Origin: Streptosporangiaceae bacterium
GTDB lineage: Bacteria > Actinomycetota > Actinomycetes > Streptosporangiales > Streptosporangiaceae
Assembly: GCA_025964695.1 (NCBI GenBank)
Contig: JAOPYK010000011.1
Location: 1-38,481, forward strand
Length of the DNA stretch: 38,481 nucleotides
Direction of reading: 5' to 3'
Below, one piece after another: positions 31,317 through 38,481 of the stretch. Every line of letters starts with the position of its first letter. Positions within the stretch are counted from its first letter, which is position 1. The notes beneath the pieces are model-generated. The model searched no databases. It had not been told where the DNA came from and saw only the letters and a program-made list of their open reading frames with translations. A program made the translations under genes and the position numbers.

Positions 31317-34097
31317 TTATTGTTCCTTGTTGAACTCCCCTTCGATCCGACGTGCTTCGGAGATCGCGGCTTCGGCCTCGTCCAGCCGTCCGAGATTCGC
31401 CATGACCTTTCCGTACAACAACAGGGTCTTTGCCTCGTCCTGTCGGTTGCCGATCTCGCGTTCCAACTCCAGCGTGAGCATTAGATGCTCGAGGGCCTCA
31501 TCGTTTTCCCCTATATCTGCTGAAATCTCCCCTAGAGCGCGCAGAGTCACGATTCCCCCGTATCCATCAGCAACGTCCACATTGATGGCATGTGCCTGAT
31601 GGGAAATTCTGTAGGCCTTGGGGAGCAGCCCCATCTGCCGGTATACCTTGCTGAGCAGGTCGAGTGAGCCGGCTTCTCCGCGCCGATCGCCGATCCGGCG
31701 GCGTATGCGCAGTGCACGCTTGGCGAGTTTCCGTGATTCACGCAGGCATCCGCACTTCTCATCGATGAGCGCGAGGGCGTGGAGTGCGGTCGCCTCGCCG
31801 TGCCGATCTCCGATAGAGCGGCTGATGCTCAGGGAACGTCCGGCATCCTTCCTCGCTTCGTCGAAGGCCTCCTTCCGGCGATAGCAGCGGGCGAGGCTGT
31901 CGAGTGCCTCGGCTTCGCCGTGACGGTCGCCGATTTCCTGCAGGATGTCGAGCGCCTCCAGGCCGGCCCGCACCGCGGCGTCGTACCAGCCGAGCCGGCG
32001 CCGGATCGTTGAGAGGTAGACGAGGGCCTGACCTTCGCCGTGCCGATCGGCGATGGAACGGCGAATCTGCAACGCCTGCTCGACATAGTCGTGGGCCCGC
32101 CGGTGGCCGCCGACCCAAATGTGGAGGTAGCCGAGAAAGGCGAGCGTCTCTCCCTCTCCGTGCCGGTCGCCGATCGCTTTCCGGATCGCGAGCGCCTGCT
32201 CAGCGTATCCGAGTGATTTCTTCGGCTCACCCAAGGCATGGTAGGTGCGGGCGATACTGTCGATCGTTTCGGCTTCGCCGCGCCGGTCACCGATATCCCG
32301 GCGGATGATCAGGGCTTTTTCGGCGTGCTCGAAAGAATCCCGATAGTGGCTGAGACCCTGATGGCCGCGTGCCATTATGTCAAGAGCCGTCGCCTCGCCG
32401 TATCGGTCGCTTATTTCGCGGTGGATCGCCAGAGCTTCCTCGGCGACGGCCAAGGCCTCTTTGTAGTCGCTACGGTTCAAGTGAACCTTGGCAATGTTGT
32501 CGAGTGCTGCCGCCGTTCCATATCGGTCCTGAACCAGGCGGCTGATTCGGTAAGCCTCTTGTGCCTCGGTGAACGCCTCTTGGAACTCCCCGAGCTCCCG
32601 ATGGATCACCGCTATGTGATGGCGCATGAAGAATGCCGCAGGGAGGTCCATGCGCCGCTGTGCGGCCTCGAGACCCAGCCTGCTGACGGCGATGTTCTCG
32701 TGGCAGTAGCGGCGCAACTCGAAGAAGTCATAGACGGCGTCCGCGAGTTCCCAGGTGAGTTGGTCCCAGCCCAGGCGTGAGGTCTGCCCGATGACCTCGA
32801 TCAGGTTGAGATGTTCAAGGGTGAACCACTCGAGGTGACGGGTCCTCTCCGCGGGATCGGTATCCACCGGCGGCACGGTGAACTCCTGGCCGATCGTGCG
32901 GCGGTAGCGGTCGAGAAAGCGGCCCGCATGCTGAGCCGCCGTCAGATACCAGGTGGCCAGGCGCTGCACGGCGGACTCTCTGACCAGTTGTTCATCCTCC
33001 GCGTGCGTCCGCCCTCGCGCGTACTCTCTGAGCAACTCGTGGAGCTGGTAGCGGTTGTACGCGATGGCCTGCACGAGATTCGCCGCTTCCAGCCGCGCCA
33101 GGACCCGCCGTGCGGCCTCCGGGGTGATGGCCAGCAGGGCTCCGATGGCCTTCGGCGTGAAGTTCGTCCCTTCGATCAGCCCGAGCAGCCTGAACGCCCG
33201 CCGGACCTCGGGATCCAGCCCTCGGTAGGAGAGATCGAAAGCCGCCCCGACGGCCTCGTCCAGATCCTGCCCCAGGGTGAGTTTGGACAGCCGGTCGCCG
33301 TCGGCCAGCGTGTTCACGGTGTCGGCCACGCTCTGCTGCGGGCGGATGGCCAGATTCGCGGCGGCGACCCGTAGAGCCAGGGGCAGCCGGGCGCACATGC
33401 GCACCAGTTCGGCGGAGGCCTCGGGCTCGGCCTCGGTGCGTTCATGGCCTGCCACGGCGCGCACCAGTTCGAGCGCCTCGGTGGCGGGCAGCAGTTCCAG
33501 CGCCACCGGGCGAGCGCCATCGTGGGCCACGAGCCCGGCCAGGTCGTTGCGCCCGGTCACCACCACGACGCATGACGCGCTGCCCGGCAGCAAGGGATGC
33601 ACCTGCTGGTAATTCGCCGCGTCGTCCAGCACGATCAGGACGCTTTTCCTGGCGAGCTGGGACCGGTACAACGCGGCGAGTTCGTCCTCGTCCACAGGAA
33701 TTCGACGGGCCGGAATGTGCAGGGCACGCAGGACCTGGCCCAGCGCTTCGCGTGCGGAGAGGGCCGCCCGATCAGAGTAGCCACGAAGATCGACGAATAC
33801 ATGACCGTCGATGAATCGCTCCGAGATCATGTGCGCCCAATGGACGGCCAGTGCGGTCTTGCCGATGCCCGGCATACCTGTAATAGCGATGATCAAGGGT
33901 GAGGACGCCTGTTCATTTCCCTCGATCAGCGCGTCAAGTCTGGTCAGAGTGGCCGCCCGGCCAGTAAAGCCGGGTATGTCCAGCGGGAGTTGCTGAGGTG
34001 GTTCAAGTGGACCACGCGGCGACTGGTTCAAATGGACGATCTTATTGCCGGCGACGGCGTCGCCCTCGAAGCTTGCACCACCCAGGAAGGCCGTCAA
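31317..34097 (-). CDS. NB-ARC (STAND) ATPase with C-terminal TPR array
   Basis: A short head is followed by LPLDIPGFTGRAATLTRLDA and an NB-ARC module. Walker A is GMPGIGKTALA (Lys80 from this start), Walker B is SVLIVLDDA, with VVVVTGRNDLAGL and GLPL-like RLPLALRVAAANLA. A winged-helix region (YNRYQLHELLREYARGRTHA) comes next, then about 11 TPR units of exactly 40 residues marked by GDRxGEAxxL, to the C-terminus. Such STAND proteins are nucleotide-driven switches in signalling, regulation or phage defence. There is no SARP or toxin domain. TTG 34097 is chosen because GAGGGG lies 6 nt upstream and the region before it is AT-rich and promoter-like; GTG 34250 would add 51 poorly supported residues. 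With this start, the head begins TAFLGGASFEGDAVAGNKIV. Confidence 0.88.
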   Translation of the reverse strand: MTAFLGGASFEGDAVAGNKIVHLNQSPRGPLEPPQQLPLDIPGFTGRAATLTRLDALIEGNEQASSPLIIAITGMPGIGKTALAVHWAHMISERFIDGHVFVDLRGYSDRAALSAREALGQVLRALHIPARRIPVDEDELAALYRSQLARKSVLIVLDDAANYQQVHPLLPGSASCVVVVTGRNDLAGLVAHDGARPVALELLPATEALELVRAVAGHERTEAEPEASAELVRMCARLPLALRVAAANLAIRPQQSVADTVNTLADGDRLSKLTLGQDLDEAVGAAFDLSYRGLDPEVRRAFRLLGLIEGTNFTPKAIGALLAITPEAARRVLARLEAANLVQAIAYNRYQLHELLREYARGRTHAEDEQLVRESAVQRLATWYLTAAQHAGRFLDRYRRTIGQEFTVPPVDTDPAERTRHLEWFTLEHLNLIEVIGQTSRLGWDQLTWELADAVYDFFELRRYCHENIAVSRLGLEAAQRRMDLPAAFFMRHHIAVIHRELGEFQEAFTEAQEAYRISRLVQDRYGTAAALDNIAKVHLNRSDYKEALAVAEEALAIHREISDRYGEATALDIMARGHQGLSHYRDSFEHAEKALIIRRDIGDRRGEAETIDSIARTYHALGEPKKSLGYAEQALAIRKAIGDRHGEGETLAFLGYLHIWVGGHRRAHDYVEQALQIRRSIADRHGEGQALVYLSTIRRRLGWYDAAVRAGLEALDILQEIGDRHGEAEALDSLARCYRRKEAFDEARKDAGRSLSISRSIGDRHGEATALHALALIDEKCGCLRESRKLAKRALRIRRRIGDRRGEAGSLDLLSKVYRQMGLLPKAYRISHQAHAINVDVADGYGGIVTLRALGEISADIGENDEALEHLMLTLELEREIGNRQDEAKTLLLYGKVMANLGRLDEAEAAISEARRIEGEFNKEQ

Positions 34098-34297
34098 TGT
34101 CAGCCCCTCGCCGTACAGCCCCCACTCTAGCCCGCAGATTAACGCAAAATGTTCGGACCAGATATGCACTAGTACACAATTGCCCGGATCGGCTATTCGG
34201 GGTGACCCGGGCAGGGCTCCAGGATCGACCGTCGCTGGAGACCGTGCCACGGGAGTACGGGGGACGTTCCCGCTCGCCAGGGCTCTGGGCTGACCAC

Positions 34298-34495
34298 TTA
34301 GACAAGGGCCTCAGTGACGATGGCCGGGTCGATGCGAAGACCAGCGGCCACGCGGGCGACGTGGCGGGCGACCTGGGCCGGAGGAATACGGGCGATCGTG
34401 CTGGCGGCGGCTCGGGCCGCCGCCAGCCGCCCCTCGGCGAATTCGAGCGAACCCCCGTGTCGCTCGATGGCCGCGTCGACGACCACATCCGCCAA
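34298..34495 (-). CDS. Small protein of unknown function
   Basis: A 65-codon frame runs from TTG 34495 (GAGG 6 nt upstream) to TAA. GTG 34486 is another possible start. The product is highly helical and Ala-rich (VVVDAAIERHGGSLEFAEGR, then IPPAQVARHVARVAAGLRID), with strong G/C third-position bias, as expected for real coding DNA. I do not recognise it. It lies 200 bp before the NB-ARC start on the same strand and could be a small partner or the 3' part of a lost gene. Confidence 0.4.
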   Translation of the reverse strand: MADVVVDAAIERHGGSLEFAEGRLAAARAAASTIARIPPAQVARHVARVAAGLRIDPAIVTEALV

Positions 34496-34634
34496 CGGGA
34501 CCTCATACTGTAGCGCTCCGGATATGCTTGCGCACCTACCGTGACAAAAGATCTTGGCGGGATCCTGGCCCTCCCCGAAGAGCACGGCGCCCACCTGGCC
34601 CTCAACCTGCGCGAGGACGTCCCAGCTCCGTACG

Positions 34635-34776
34635 GCCGCGTGGTGTCCGGCAAGCTCGCCGAGAGCCAGTTCATCGGCGGCATGATCATGGGGATGGGGC
34701 AGGCTCTGCTGGAGGCGGTACGCATCGATCCCCGCAAATGGCCGGACCCTCAACAACAACCTCGTTACGCGGTCCG
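34635..34776 (+). pseudogene. Relic of a xanthine dehydrogenase-type molybdopterin-binding subunit
   Basis: The plus strand reads SGKLAESQFIGGMIMGMGQA, then LLEAVRIDPR. After one surplus A it reads NGRTLNNNLVT in the next frame. This is the conserved SQxIGGxxMGxGxALxE segment near the C-terminus of the large subunit of xanthine dehydrogenase/aldehyde oxidase enzymes, with the usual DPRxGRxxNxNL continuation. Nothing else of the 700-residue subunit remains nearby. Confidence 0.6.
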
Positions 34777-34779
34777 CGC

Positions 34780-34825
34780 ATGATGTTGTCCCGTCCCCCT
34801 CCCGAGGGGGACGGGACAACATCAT
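34780..34825 (-). terminator. 21-bp perfect hairpin that contains the histidine kinase stop codon
   Basis: Positions 34780-34800 and 34805-34825 are exact reverse complements with a 4-nt loop (CCCG). The central part of the arm is GTTGTCCCGTCCCCCT. The TGA stop of the minus-strand histidine kinase (34824-34822) is inside the stem. It lacks a T-run but is by far the strongest hairpin of the window and probably ends the kinase transcript. Confidence 0.8.
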
Positions 34826-36201
34826 GGGCTCGGGGTCTGGAGGGGCTCGGGCCGTGGCGGGGGCGCGCACTGCGCTAGGCGGAGGACGAAGTGGGCTCCG
34901 CGTTCGCTGTCCTCGATGGTCAGTGTGCCTTCGTGTGCTTCGGCGATCTCCCGGGCGATCGCCAGTCCCAGCCCGGTGCCCCCTGCGTCCCGGTTGCGGG
35001 AGGCATCAAGCCGGGTGAAGCGTTCGAAGATCGCCTCGCGTAGCTCAGGGGCGATTCCGGCGCCGTCGTCGACCACCTCCAGGATCGCCGTCAATCCCTC
35101 GGCCCGCACGATGACCGTGATCTGTGAGGCGGCATGTCGCTCGGCGTTGTCCATCAGGTTGGCCAGCAGCCGCGCCAGCCTGAGCCGGTCACATCGGGTG
35201 AACACCCCCTTCTGGAGCTTTCTGACGACCCTCACGCGATAGGTCCGGCGGCTCAGCTCGACCTCCACCAGCTTGGCCAGATCGGTCGGCACCCGAGCGA
35301 TGGGTGCCCGGGCGTCCAGCTGGGCCAGGGCCAGCAGATCGGTCACGATGGCCTGGAGCCGTTCCATGCCGGTGAGCACCGCGTTCGCCGTCCTCGGCCA
35401 GTCGGTGTCGTCCGGATACATGAGCGACTCCTCCACCTGGGTCCGGACGGCGGTGATCGGGCTGCGCAGGTCGTGTGAGGCGTCGGAGGTGAACTGCCGA
35501 AGGTGTTCGTAGGCGTCCTGGAGCCGGTCCAGGGTGTCGTTCACCGTCTCGGCCAGCATCCTGATCTCGTCCTGGTTCTTGGGCACCGGGACCCGCCTGT
35601 CGAGGTCGCTGGCGGTGATCTCGGCCAGCTGGGTCCGGATGGCGTCCACGGGAGCCAGCGTCCTGCCGACCGTATGAAACGTCCCGAGGGCGGCCAGCCC
35701 GGTGAACAGCACGGATGCGCCGGTCACCAAGAGAAGCAGCAGAAAGGTCCCGTACCAGGGGATCATCCGAGCCGAGGTGTAGACCAGCCAGATCCCGTCC
35801 GGCTCATAGATCTTCGATACCATGACGGTCATGCAGCCCTGCAGTCCGGCCGGAGGGCAGAGCGTCCGGACGGCCCGCAGTCTGTCGCCGGTCGGCCGAA
35901 AGGTGGACATCGGTGGCCTGCTGACGAGCTGTGGGGTGGCCGCCACCACCCGTCCGTGCGCATCGAGAACCTGGATGGCCTCGTCGTGGTCGTCCGGCAG
36001 CAGTGCCGGGAGCTGGTGGCGTTTGATGAGGGAAATCACTCGGTCCGAGGAGTCGTTGACCCGTCCCTCGGCTTCCTCGACCTCCTTGTGGCCTACGGCG
36101 ACGATGAAGAACGCGCTGATGCCGGTACACGCCAATGCCGTGACGACCCCGGCCGCCACCGTGATGCGGGTCCGGAGCGACGATCGGCTCCAACTGAGCA
36201 C
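34822..36201 (-). CDS. Sensor histidine kinase
   Basis: An N-terminal transmembrane helix (TRITVAAGVVTALACTGISA and on) and a second one (FLLLLLVTGASVLFTGLAAL) enclose an extracytoplasmic domain of about 110 residues with two Cys in LCPPAGLQGC. A HAMP domain (VGRTLAPVDAIRTQLAEITA) follows, then the dimerisation helix with the phospho-acceptor His243 in SDASHDLRSPITAVRTQ. The catalytic part has an N box (LLANLMDNAERHA), G1 VVDDGAGI, F box FERFTRLD and G2 GGTGLGLAIA. It should autophosphorylate and pass phosphate to a response regulator, but none is encoded nearby in the window. GTG 36201 is preferred: AGGAGG lies 4 nt upstream, whereas GTG 36228 overlaps its own AGGAGG. The start region can fold; see the element at 36205-36234. 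Confidence 0.92.
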   Translation of the reverse strand: MLSWSRSSLRTRITVAAGVVTALACTGISAFFIVAVGHKEVEEAEGRVNDSSDRVISLIKRHQLPALLPDDHDEAIQVLDAHGRVVAATPQLVSRPPMSTFRPTGDRLRAVRTLCPPAGLQGCMTVMVSKIYEPDGIWLVYTSARMIPWYGTFLLLLLVTGASVLFTGLAALGTFHTVGRTLAPVDAIRTQLAEITASDLDRRVPVPKNQDEIRMLAETVNDTLDRLQDAYEHLRQFTSDASHDLRSPITAVRTQVEESLMYPDDTDWPRTANAVLTGMERLQAIVTDLLALAQLDARAPIARVPTDLAKLVEVELSRRTYRVRVVRKLQKGVFTRCDRLRLARLLANLMDNAERHAASQITVIVRAEGLTAILEVVDDGAGIAPELREAIFERFTRLDASRNRDAGGTGLGLAIAREIAEAHEGTLTIEDSERGAHFVLRLAQCAPPPRPEPLQTPSP

Positions 36202-36204
36202 CTG

Positions 36205-36234
36205 ACCTCCTAGAGGTGAGGTGCTCACCTCCTA
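36205..36234 (-). promoter_or_regulatory. Repeat and hairpin that can hide the histidine kinase ribosome-binding site
   Basis: On the minus strand TAGGAGGT occurs twice, at 36234-36227 and 36212-36205. Between them lie two anti-Shine-Dalgarno blocks, CACCTC and ACCTC. GAGGTG-AG-CACCTC (36231-36218) and ACCTC-TAG-GAGGT (36217-36205) can form two neighbouring hairpins. The second holds the ribosome-binding site used for GTG 36201. This may throttle translation. Confidence 0.45.
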
Positions 36235-36389
36235 CAAGGCATGTGCTCCGATATCGCGCAAGACCACTCTCAAGGCGCGGCAAACATCCGGTTCCGCGCC
36301 GGCCCCCGAGGACGATAGGGAGCTCAGGTGGGTGACCGGTTCGTCAGGACCGCGGAGCCGTACGGGAGCGTGGTGAGCGCCCGCCGGGC

Positions 36390-37640
36390 TCAGCCGCACC
36401 ATTCGGCGAGCAGGACCGTGGCGTCGTCCTGGAGTTCGCCGTTCTGGTAATCGAGCAGGGTACGAATCAGTCTGCGCAGTGTCTCCGGGGCGCCCAGCCC
36501 GTCGGCCTCACGCCGGACGACGAAGTCGGCGAAGCGCTCCAGTCCGAATGGTTCACCTTCCGGGCTGCGCGCCTCGACGATGCCGTCGGTGTAGAACAGC
36601 AGGCGGTCTCCGGGTTCGAGCTGGGAACGGCACAGTAGCGGCTCCTCGTCGAAGGCCAGGCCCATCGGCGGCGTGGGCAGGCACTCGAGGCCGGTGATCC
36701 AACGCCCCTGACGGATGATGAACGGGACGGGATGTCCCCGGTTCACCCAGCTGAGCATGCCGGTCTCGGTGTCCAGCTGGGCGAGGATGCCGGTGACGAA
36801 ACGGTCGTCGAACTGCCGGGCGATGTCGGCGTCGATCGCCTGGCTCGTCTCGACCAGCCCGGCGCCGCGACGCCGGTTGTTCCGGTAACTGCCCATGGCG
36901 ATGCTGGCCACCAGCCCGGCAGCGGTGTCGTGCCCCATGGCGTCGAAGATGGCCAGATGTGCCGTCTTTCCCACGAGGGCATAGTCGAAGGCGTCGCCGC
37001 CCACCTCGTAGGCGGGTTCCAGCGCACCGCTGACCACCACCAGGTCATTGGCGAAGGTCATCGGAGGCATCAACGTCCACTGCAGCTCAGCGGCCAGGCT
37101 CATCTCCCGGACGCGGATCAGGTCGGCGTACGCGTCGCTGTTGCGACGCCGCGACACCACCAGCAGGGCCACGAGCGAGGCCAGTTCACGTAGCCGGGCC
37201 TCACTCGCCTCATCGTGCTGCGGCACCCGCACACTCAGGACTCCGAGGCGCTCGGACCTGTCGAGGATCGGCACCCAGAGCCGTTGGCGGTCCTCCTGGT
37301 CCTGGGCGTCGGGGTCGCTCGCCGCCACCACGAGGCCGGCTTCGCAGAAGGACCGTCCGGGCAGAGTCCCGTCGATCTTCGTCGGCTCGGTCCGGCTGCG
37401 ATCCAGGATGGCCGGGTCCCCGAGCAACGGCCAGAGCACGTTCTGCTGAAGATCCACCAAATAGATCACAGCGTCGTACAGCCCGGCCTGCCTGGCGTAC
37501 TCGGCGACCAGCCGGGGCAGGTCCTCCAACGCGGCGTTGGGGCTGGCATCGAGAAGCGCGCTCAGCATTCCCTCGCCGTTCACCCTGACCTCACCCCCAA
37601 GTGATGTCCTGCCCGGGCTGCCCGCTGAAGCCGCGGTCAT
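36390..37640 (-). CDS. GAF-containing SpoIIE/RsbU-type protein phosphatase (PP2C)
   Basis: The 416-residue product has a GAF-like sensor domain at about 20-165 (LPRLVAEYARQAGLYDAVIY, RQRLWVPILDRSERLGVLSV). A linker helix (VREMSLAAELQWTLMPPM) and a PP2C SpoIIE domain follow, with metal-binding EVGGDAFDY and IFDAMGHDTAAG, WVNRGHPVPFII, LLFYTDGIVEAR and the C-terminal ELQDDATVLLAEW. Such phosphatases dephosphorylate anti-sigma-factor antagonists and so control sigma-B-like factors; no sigma, anti-sigma or antagonist gene is in view. ATG 37640 overlaps the DUF6343 stop (ATGA), so translation is coupled. The long open frame upstream to 38003 is only the shadow of that gene and of a small ORF. No RsbW kinase domain is present. 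Confidence 0.9.
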   Translation of the reverse strand: MTAASAGSPGRTSLGGEVRVNGEGMLSALLDASPNAALEDLPRLVAEYARQAGLYDAVIYLVDLQQNVLWPLLGDPAILDRSRTEPTKIDGTLPGRSFCEAGLVVAASDPDAQDQEDRQRLWVPILDRSERLGVLSVRVPQHDEASEARLRELASLVALLVVSRRRNSDAYADLIRVREMSLAAELQWTLMPPMTFANDLVVVSGALEPAYEVGGDAFDYALVGKTAHLAIFDAMGHDTAAGLVASIAMGSYRNNRRRGAGLVETSQAIDADIARQFDDRFVTGILAQLDTETGMLSWVNRGHPVPFIIRQGRWITGLECLPTPPMGLAFDEEPLLCRSQLEPGDRLLFYTDGIVEARSPEGEPFGLERFADFVVRREADGLGAPETLRRLIRTLLDYQNGELQDDATVLLAEWCG

Positions 37641-37885
37641 TCGAAGAGAGTGTGGTGCTCGCCGCGCCGCCGTCGGCGGGCCACTCGCCTCCCGACGACG
37701 ACGAGGTCCACGGCGGCGACGCCCGCGAGGACGACGAGGACCACGCCGATCACGGGGATACCGGCCCAGAAGGCGGCCACCGCGAAGGCCGCGCAGCTCA
37801 CGAGCCCGAACGTGGCGAGCACCAGGCGCAGGTTGAGAGCACTTCTCGGATGCTCGTGGGTCCCTTCCCGCTCCGGGCGGTTCAT
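37637..37885 (-). CDS. DUF6343-type small membrane protein
   Basis: This is an 82-residue protein. A short polar N-terminus leads into HPRSALNLRLVLATFGLVSC, whose SALxLRLxLAxFGL pattern fits the actinobacterial DUF6343 family. A second hydrophobic helix (GIPVIGVVLVVLAGVAAVDL) and a basic cytoplasmic end follow (VVGRRVARRRRRGEHH). So it has two transmembrane helices with positive residues inside. Function is unknown for the family. ATG 37885 overlaps the stop of the 34-aa ORF and its own stop overlaps the phosphatase start, which makes a tight three-gene unit. Confidence 0.75.
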   Translation of the reverse strand: MNRPEREGTHEHPRSALNLRLVLATFGLVSCAAFAVAAFWAGIPVIGVVLVVLAGVAAVDLVVVGRRVARRRRRGEHHTLFE

Positions 37886-37986
37886 CGCGTGCGCTCCGGG
37901 AGCGGCCGGGCCGAGCCGGGTTCTCCCCGATACCCGATGTCGATCGGCGCGAGATGGTCCACTTCCGACGGAGAAGGCTGCGCCAT
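37882..37986 (-). CDS. 34-residue small ORF, first gene of the DUF6343-phosphatase unit
   Basis: ATG 37986 is preceded by AAGGGG with an 8-nt space. The product starts MAQPSPSEVDHLAPIDIGYR, ends GEPGSARPLPERTR, and has no membrane segment. Its TGA overlaps the DUF6343 ATG (ATGA). The good ribosome-binding site, where the following two genes rely on overlaps, supports real translation. It may be a leader that couples translation, or a small protein that works with the membrane partner. I do not know a family for it. Confidence 0.6.
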   Translation of the reverse strand: MAQPSPSEVDHLAPIDIGYRGEPGSARPLPERTR

Positions 37987-38100
37987 GACATTTCCCCTTT
38001 CACTCGTTCAAGGGCGGTAACTTCCTACCCGCATGGCATGGCTGGAACACCGGTACCGCGTTGGCGATCGCCCCCCGCAGGCCTCAGGACCCTTGTCCGG

Positions 38101-38361
38101 TCAGTGGTCGCGGAGGTGGTTGCCCATGCTCTCGGCTATCTGGCGGGCCGCCCGCTCCCGCTCGGCGATCTCGTCCCAGGGCAGTGACCACGCGTCCCGA
38201 GCGGTCGGCACCGTGCCGAGGAAGAGCCAGAACAGGTCGGTGGCCCTGCGAGCGCGCTCCTGGGAGTCCCGCTCGGCCTCCTCACCGGAACATCTGCTCA
38301 TGTCCTGTGTGAAGTGGACGTCACCGTGTTCGCTTCCAGGCTCCGCCTGCCGAGCGCCCAT
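38101..38361 (-). CDS. Small protein of unknown function
   Basis: This is an 86-residue polar protein with a Glu/Arg-rich helix (SRCSGEEAERDSQERARRAT). The segment DLFWLFLGTVPTARDAWSLP and a second charged helix, WDEIAERERAARQIAESMGN, end the protein. The aromatic middle segment is too short and too polar at its ends to be a sure membrane helix. ATG 38361 has GAGGAG exactly 6 nt upstream, so the start is good; the open frame to 38400 has none. I do not recognise the family. Downstream lies the phosphatase unit on the same strand, 115 bp away. Confidence 0.6.
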   Translation of the reverse strand: MGARQAEPGSEHGDVHFTQDMSRCSGEEAERDSQERARRATDLFWLFLGTVPTARDAWSLPWDEIAERERAARQIAESMGNHLRDH

Positions 38362-38481
38362 CGACGACTCCTCTCGCGTCCTCCCTGAACTATGCAACAC
38401 ACAGGCGTCATAAGGCTACGTTCGGTGACGTTCAATCTCGCCGGAGATGGCCCCGGCGTTTGGCGGCCGAGGCCGCGGAGC

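Noticed and set aside
36390-37640. Partner-switching cassette (RsbW/RsbV/sigma factor) around the phosphatase
   Set aside because: No anti-sigma kinase, STAS antagonist or sigma factor is encoded in the neighbouring sequence.
37641-38003. N-terminal extension of the phosphatase to 38003
   Set aside because: The extra 121 residues are Arg/Pro/Gly low complexity and coincide with the DUF6343 gene and the 34-aa ORF in other frames; ATG 37640 with an ATGA overlap fits better.
1-38481. CRISPR arrays, tRNA and rRNA genes
   Set aside because: Both strands were scanned by eye for regular spaced repeats and cloverleaf signatures; none was found.

Overview
The window is high-GC DNA from an actinomycete, most likely a filamentous soil or plant-associated member of the Streptomyces/Streptosporangium/Actinomadura type. 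This rests on strong G/C third-position bias, GTG/TTG starts, leaderless-type promoters, a transmembrane Ser/Thr kinase, an SpdB/DUF2637-like conjugative-element protein, an actinobacterial NB-ARC/TPR protein, a DUF6343 protein and a SpoIIE-type phosphatase. No rRNA, tRNA or CRISPR array was seen.

Layout. 1-5.1 kb: a TetR regulator cut by the window edge, an IS256-type relic, a receptor Ser/Thr kinase and an isolated SpdB-like membrane protein, followed by an 18-bp perfect inverted repeat. 5.8-9.6 kb: an esterase lipoprotein, then a coupled pair encoding a Tat-exported phosphoesterase (phospholipase C family) and a YVTN-type beta-propeller. 10.4-14.6 kb: a mobile-DNA graveyard with IS5, tyrosine integrase, IS1380 and IS3 fragments. 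These surround an intact SDR gene and a secreted repeat protein, a second copy of which survives only as a 3' stump. 14.9-18.7 kb: a decayed catabolic locus with a creatininase pseudogene, an N-terminal stump of a type III-like glutamine synthetase, an intact SDR, an ABC solute-binding lipoprotein without permeases, and an Lrp regulator. 19-23 kb: a serine beta-lactamase-like protein, a SnoaL-like protein, and an FMN reductase divergent from an XRE/MmyB-type regulator. 23.2-28.4 kb: an acyl-CoA synthetase, a protein of unknown function, an SDR stump, and a MarR/MFS divergent pair whose 85-bp intergenic region carries three tandem 15-bp units.

28.6-34.1 kb is the most unusual part. It holds a CRP-type regulator fused to a class III nucleotidyl-cyclase-like domain, an APH-fold kinase-like protein whose 3' end overlaps it antisense for 177 nt, and a large NB-ARC protein with about 11 TPR units. 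The C-terminal tail of the cyclase protein and the N-terminal head of the NB-ARC protein share the short signature GDxVxGNKI, which suggests that the two work together.

34.3-38.4 kb: a small unknown ORF, a xanthine-dehydrogenase relic, a 21-bp perfect terminator-like hairpin, and a sensor histidine kinase with no response regulator in view and a start region able to hide its ribosome-binding site. An overlapping set of a 34-aa ORF, a DUF6343 gene and a GAF/SpoIIE phosphatase gene follows, then a small unknown protein.

All family assignments come from reading the sequence. No database search was run.
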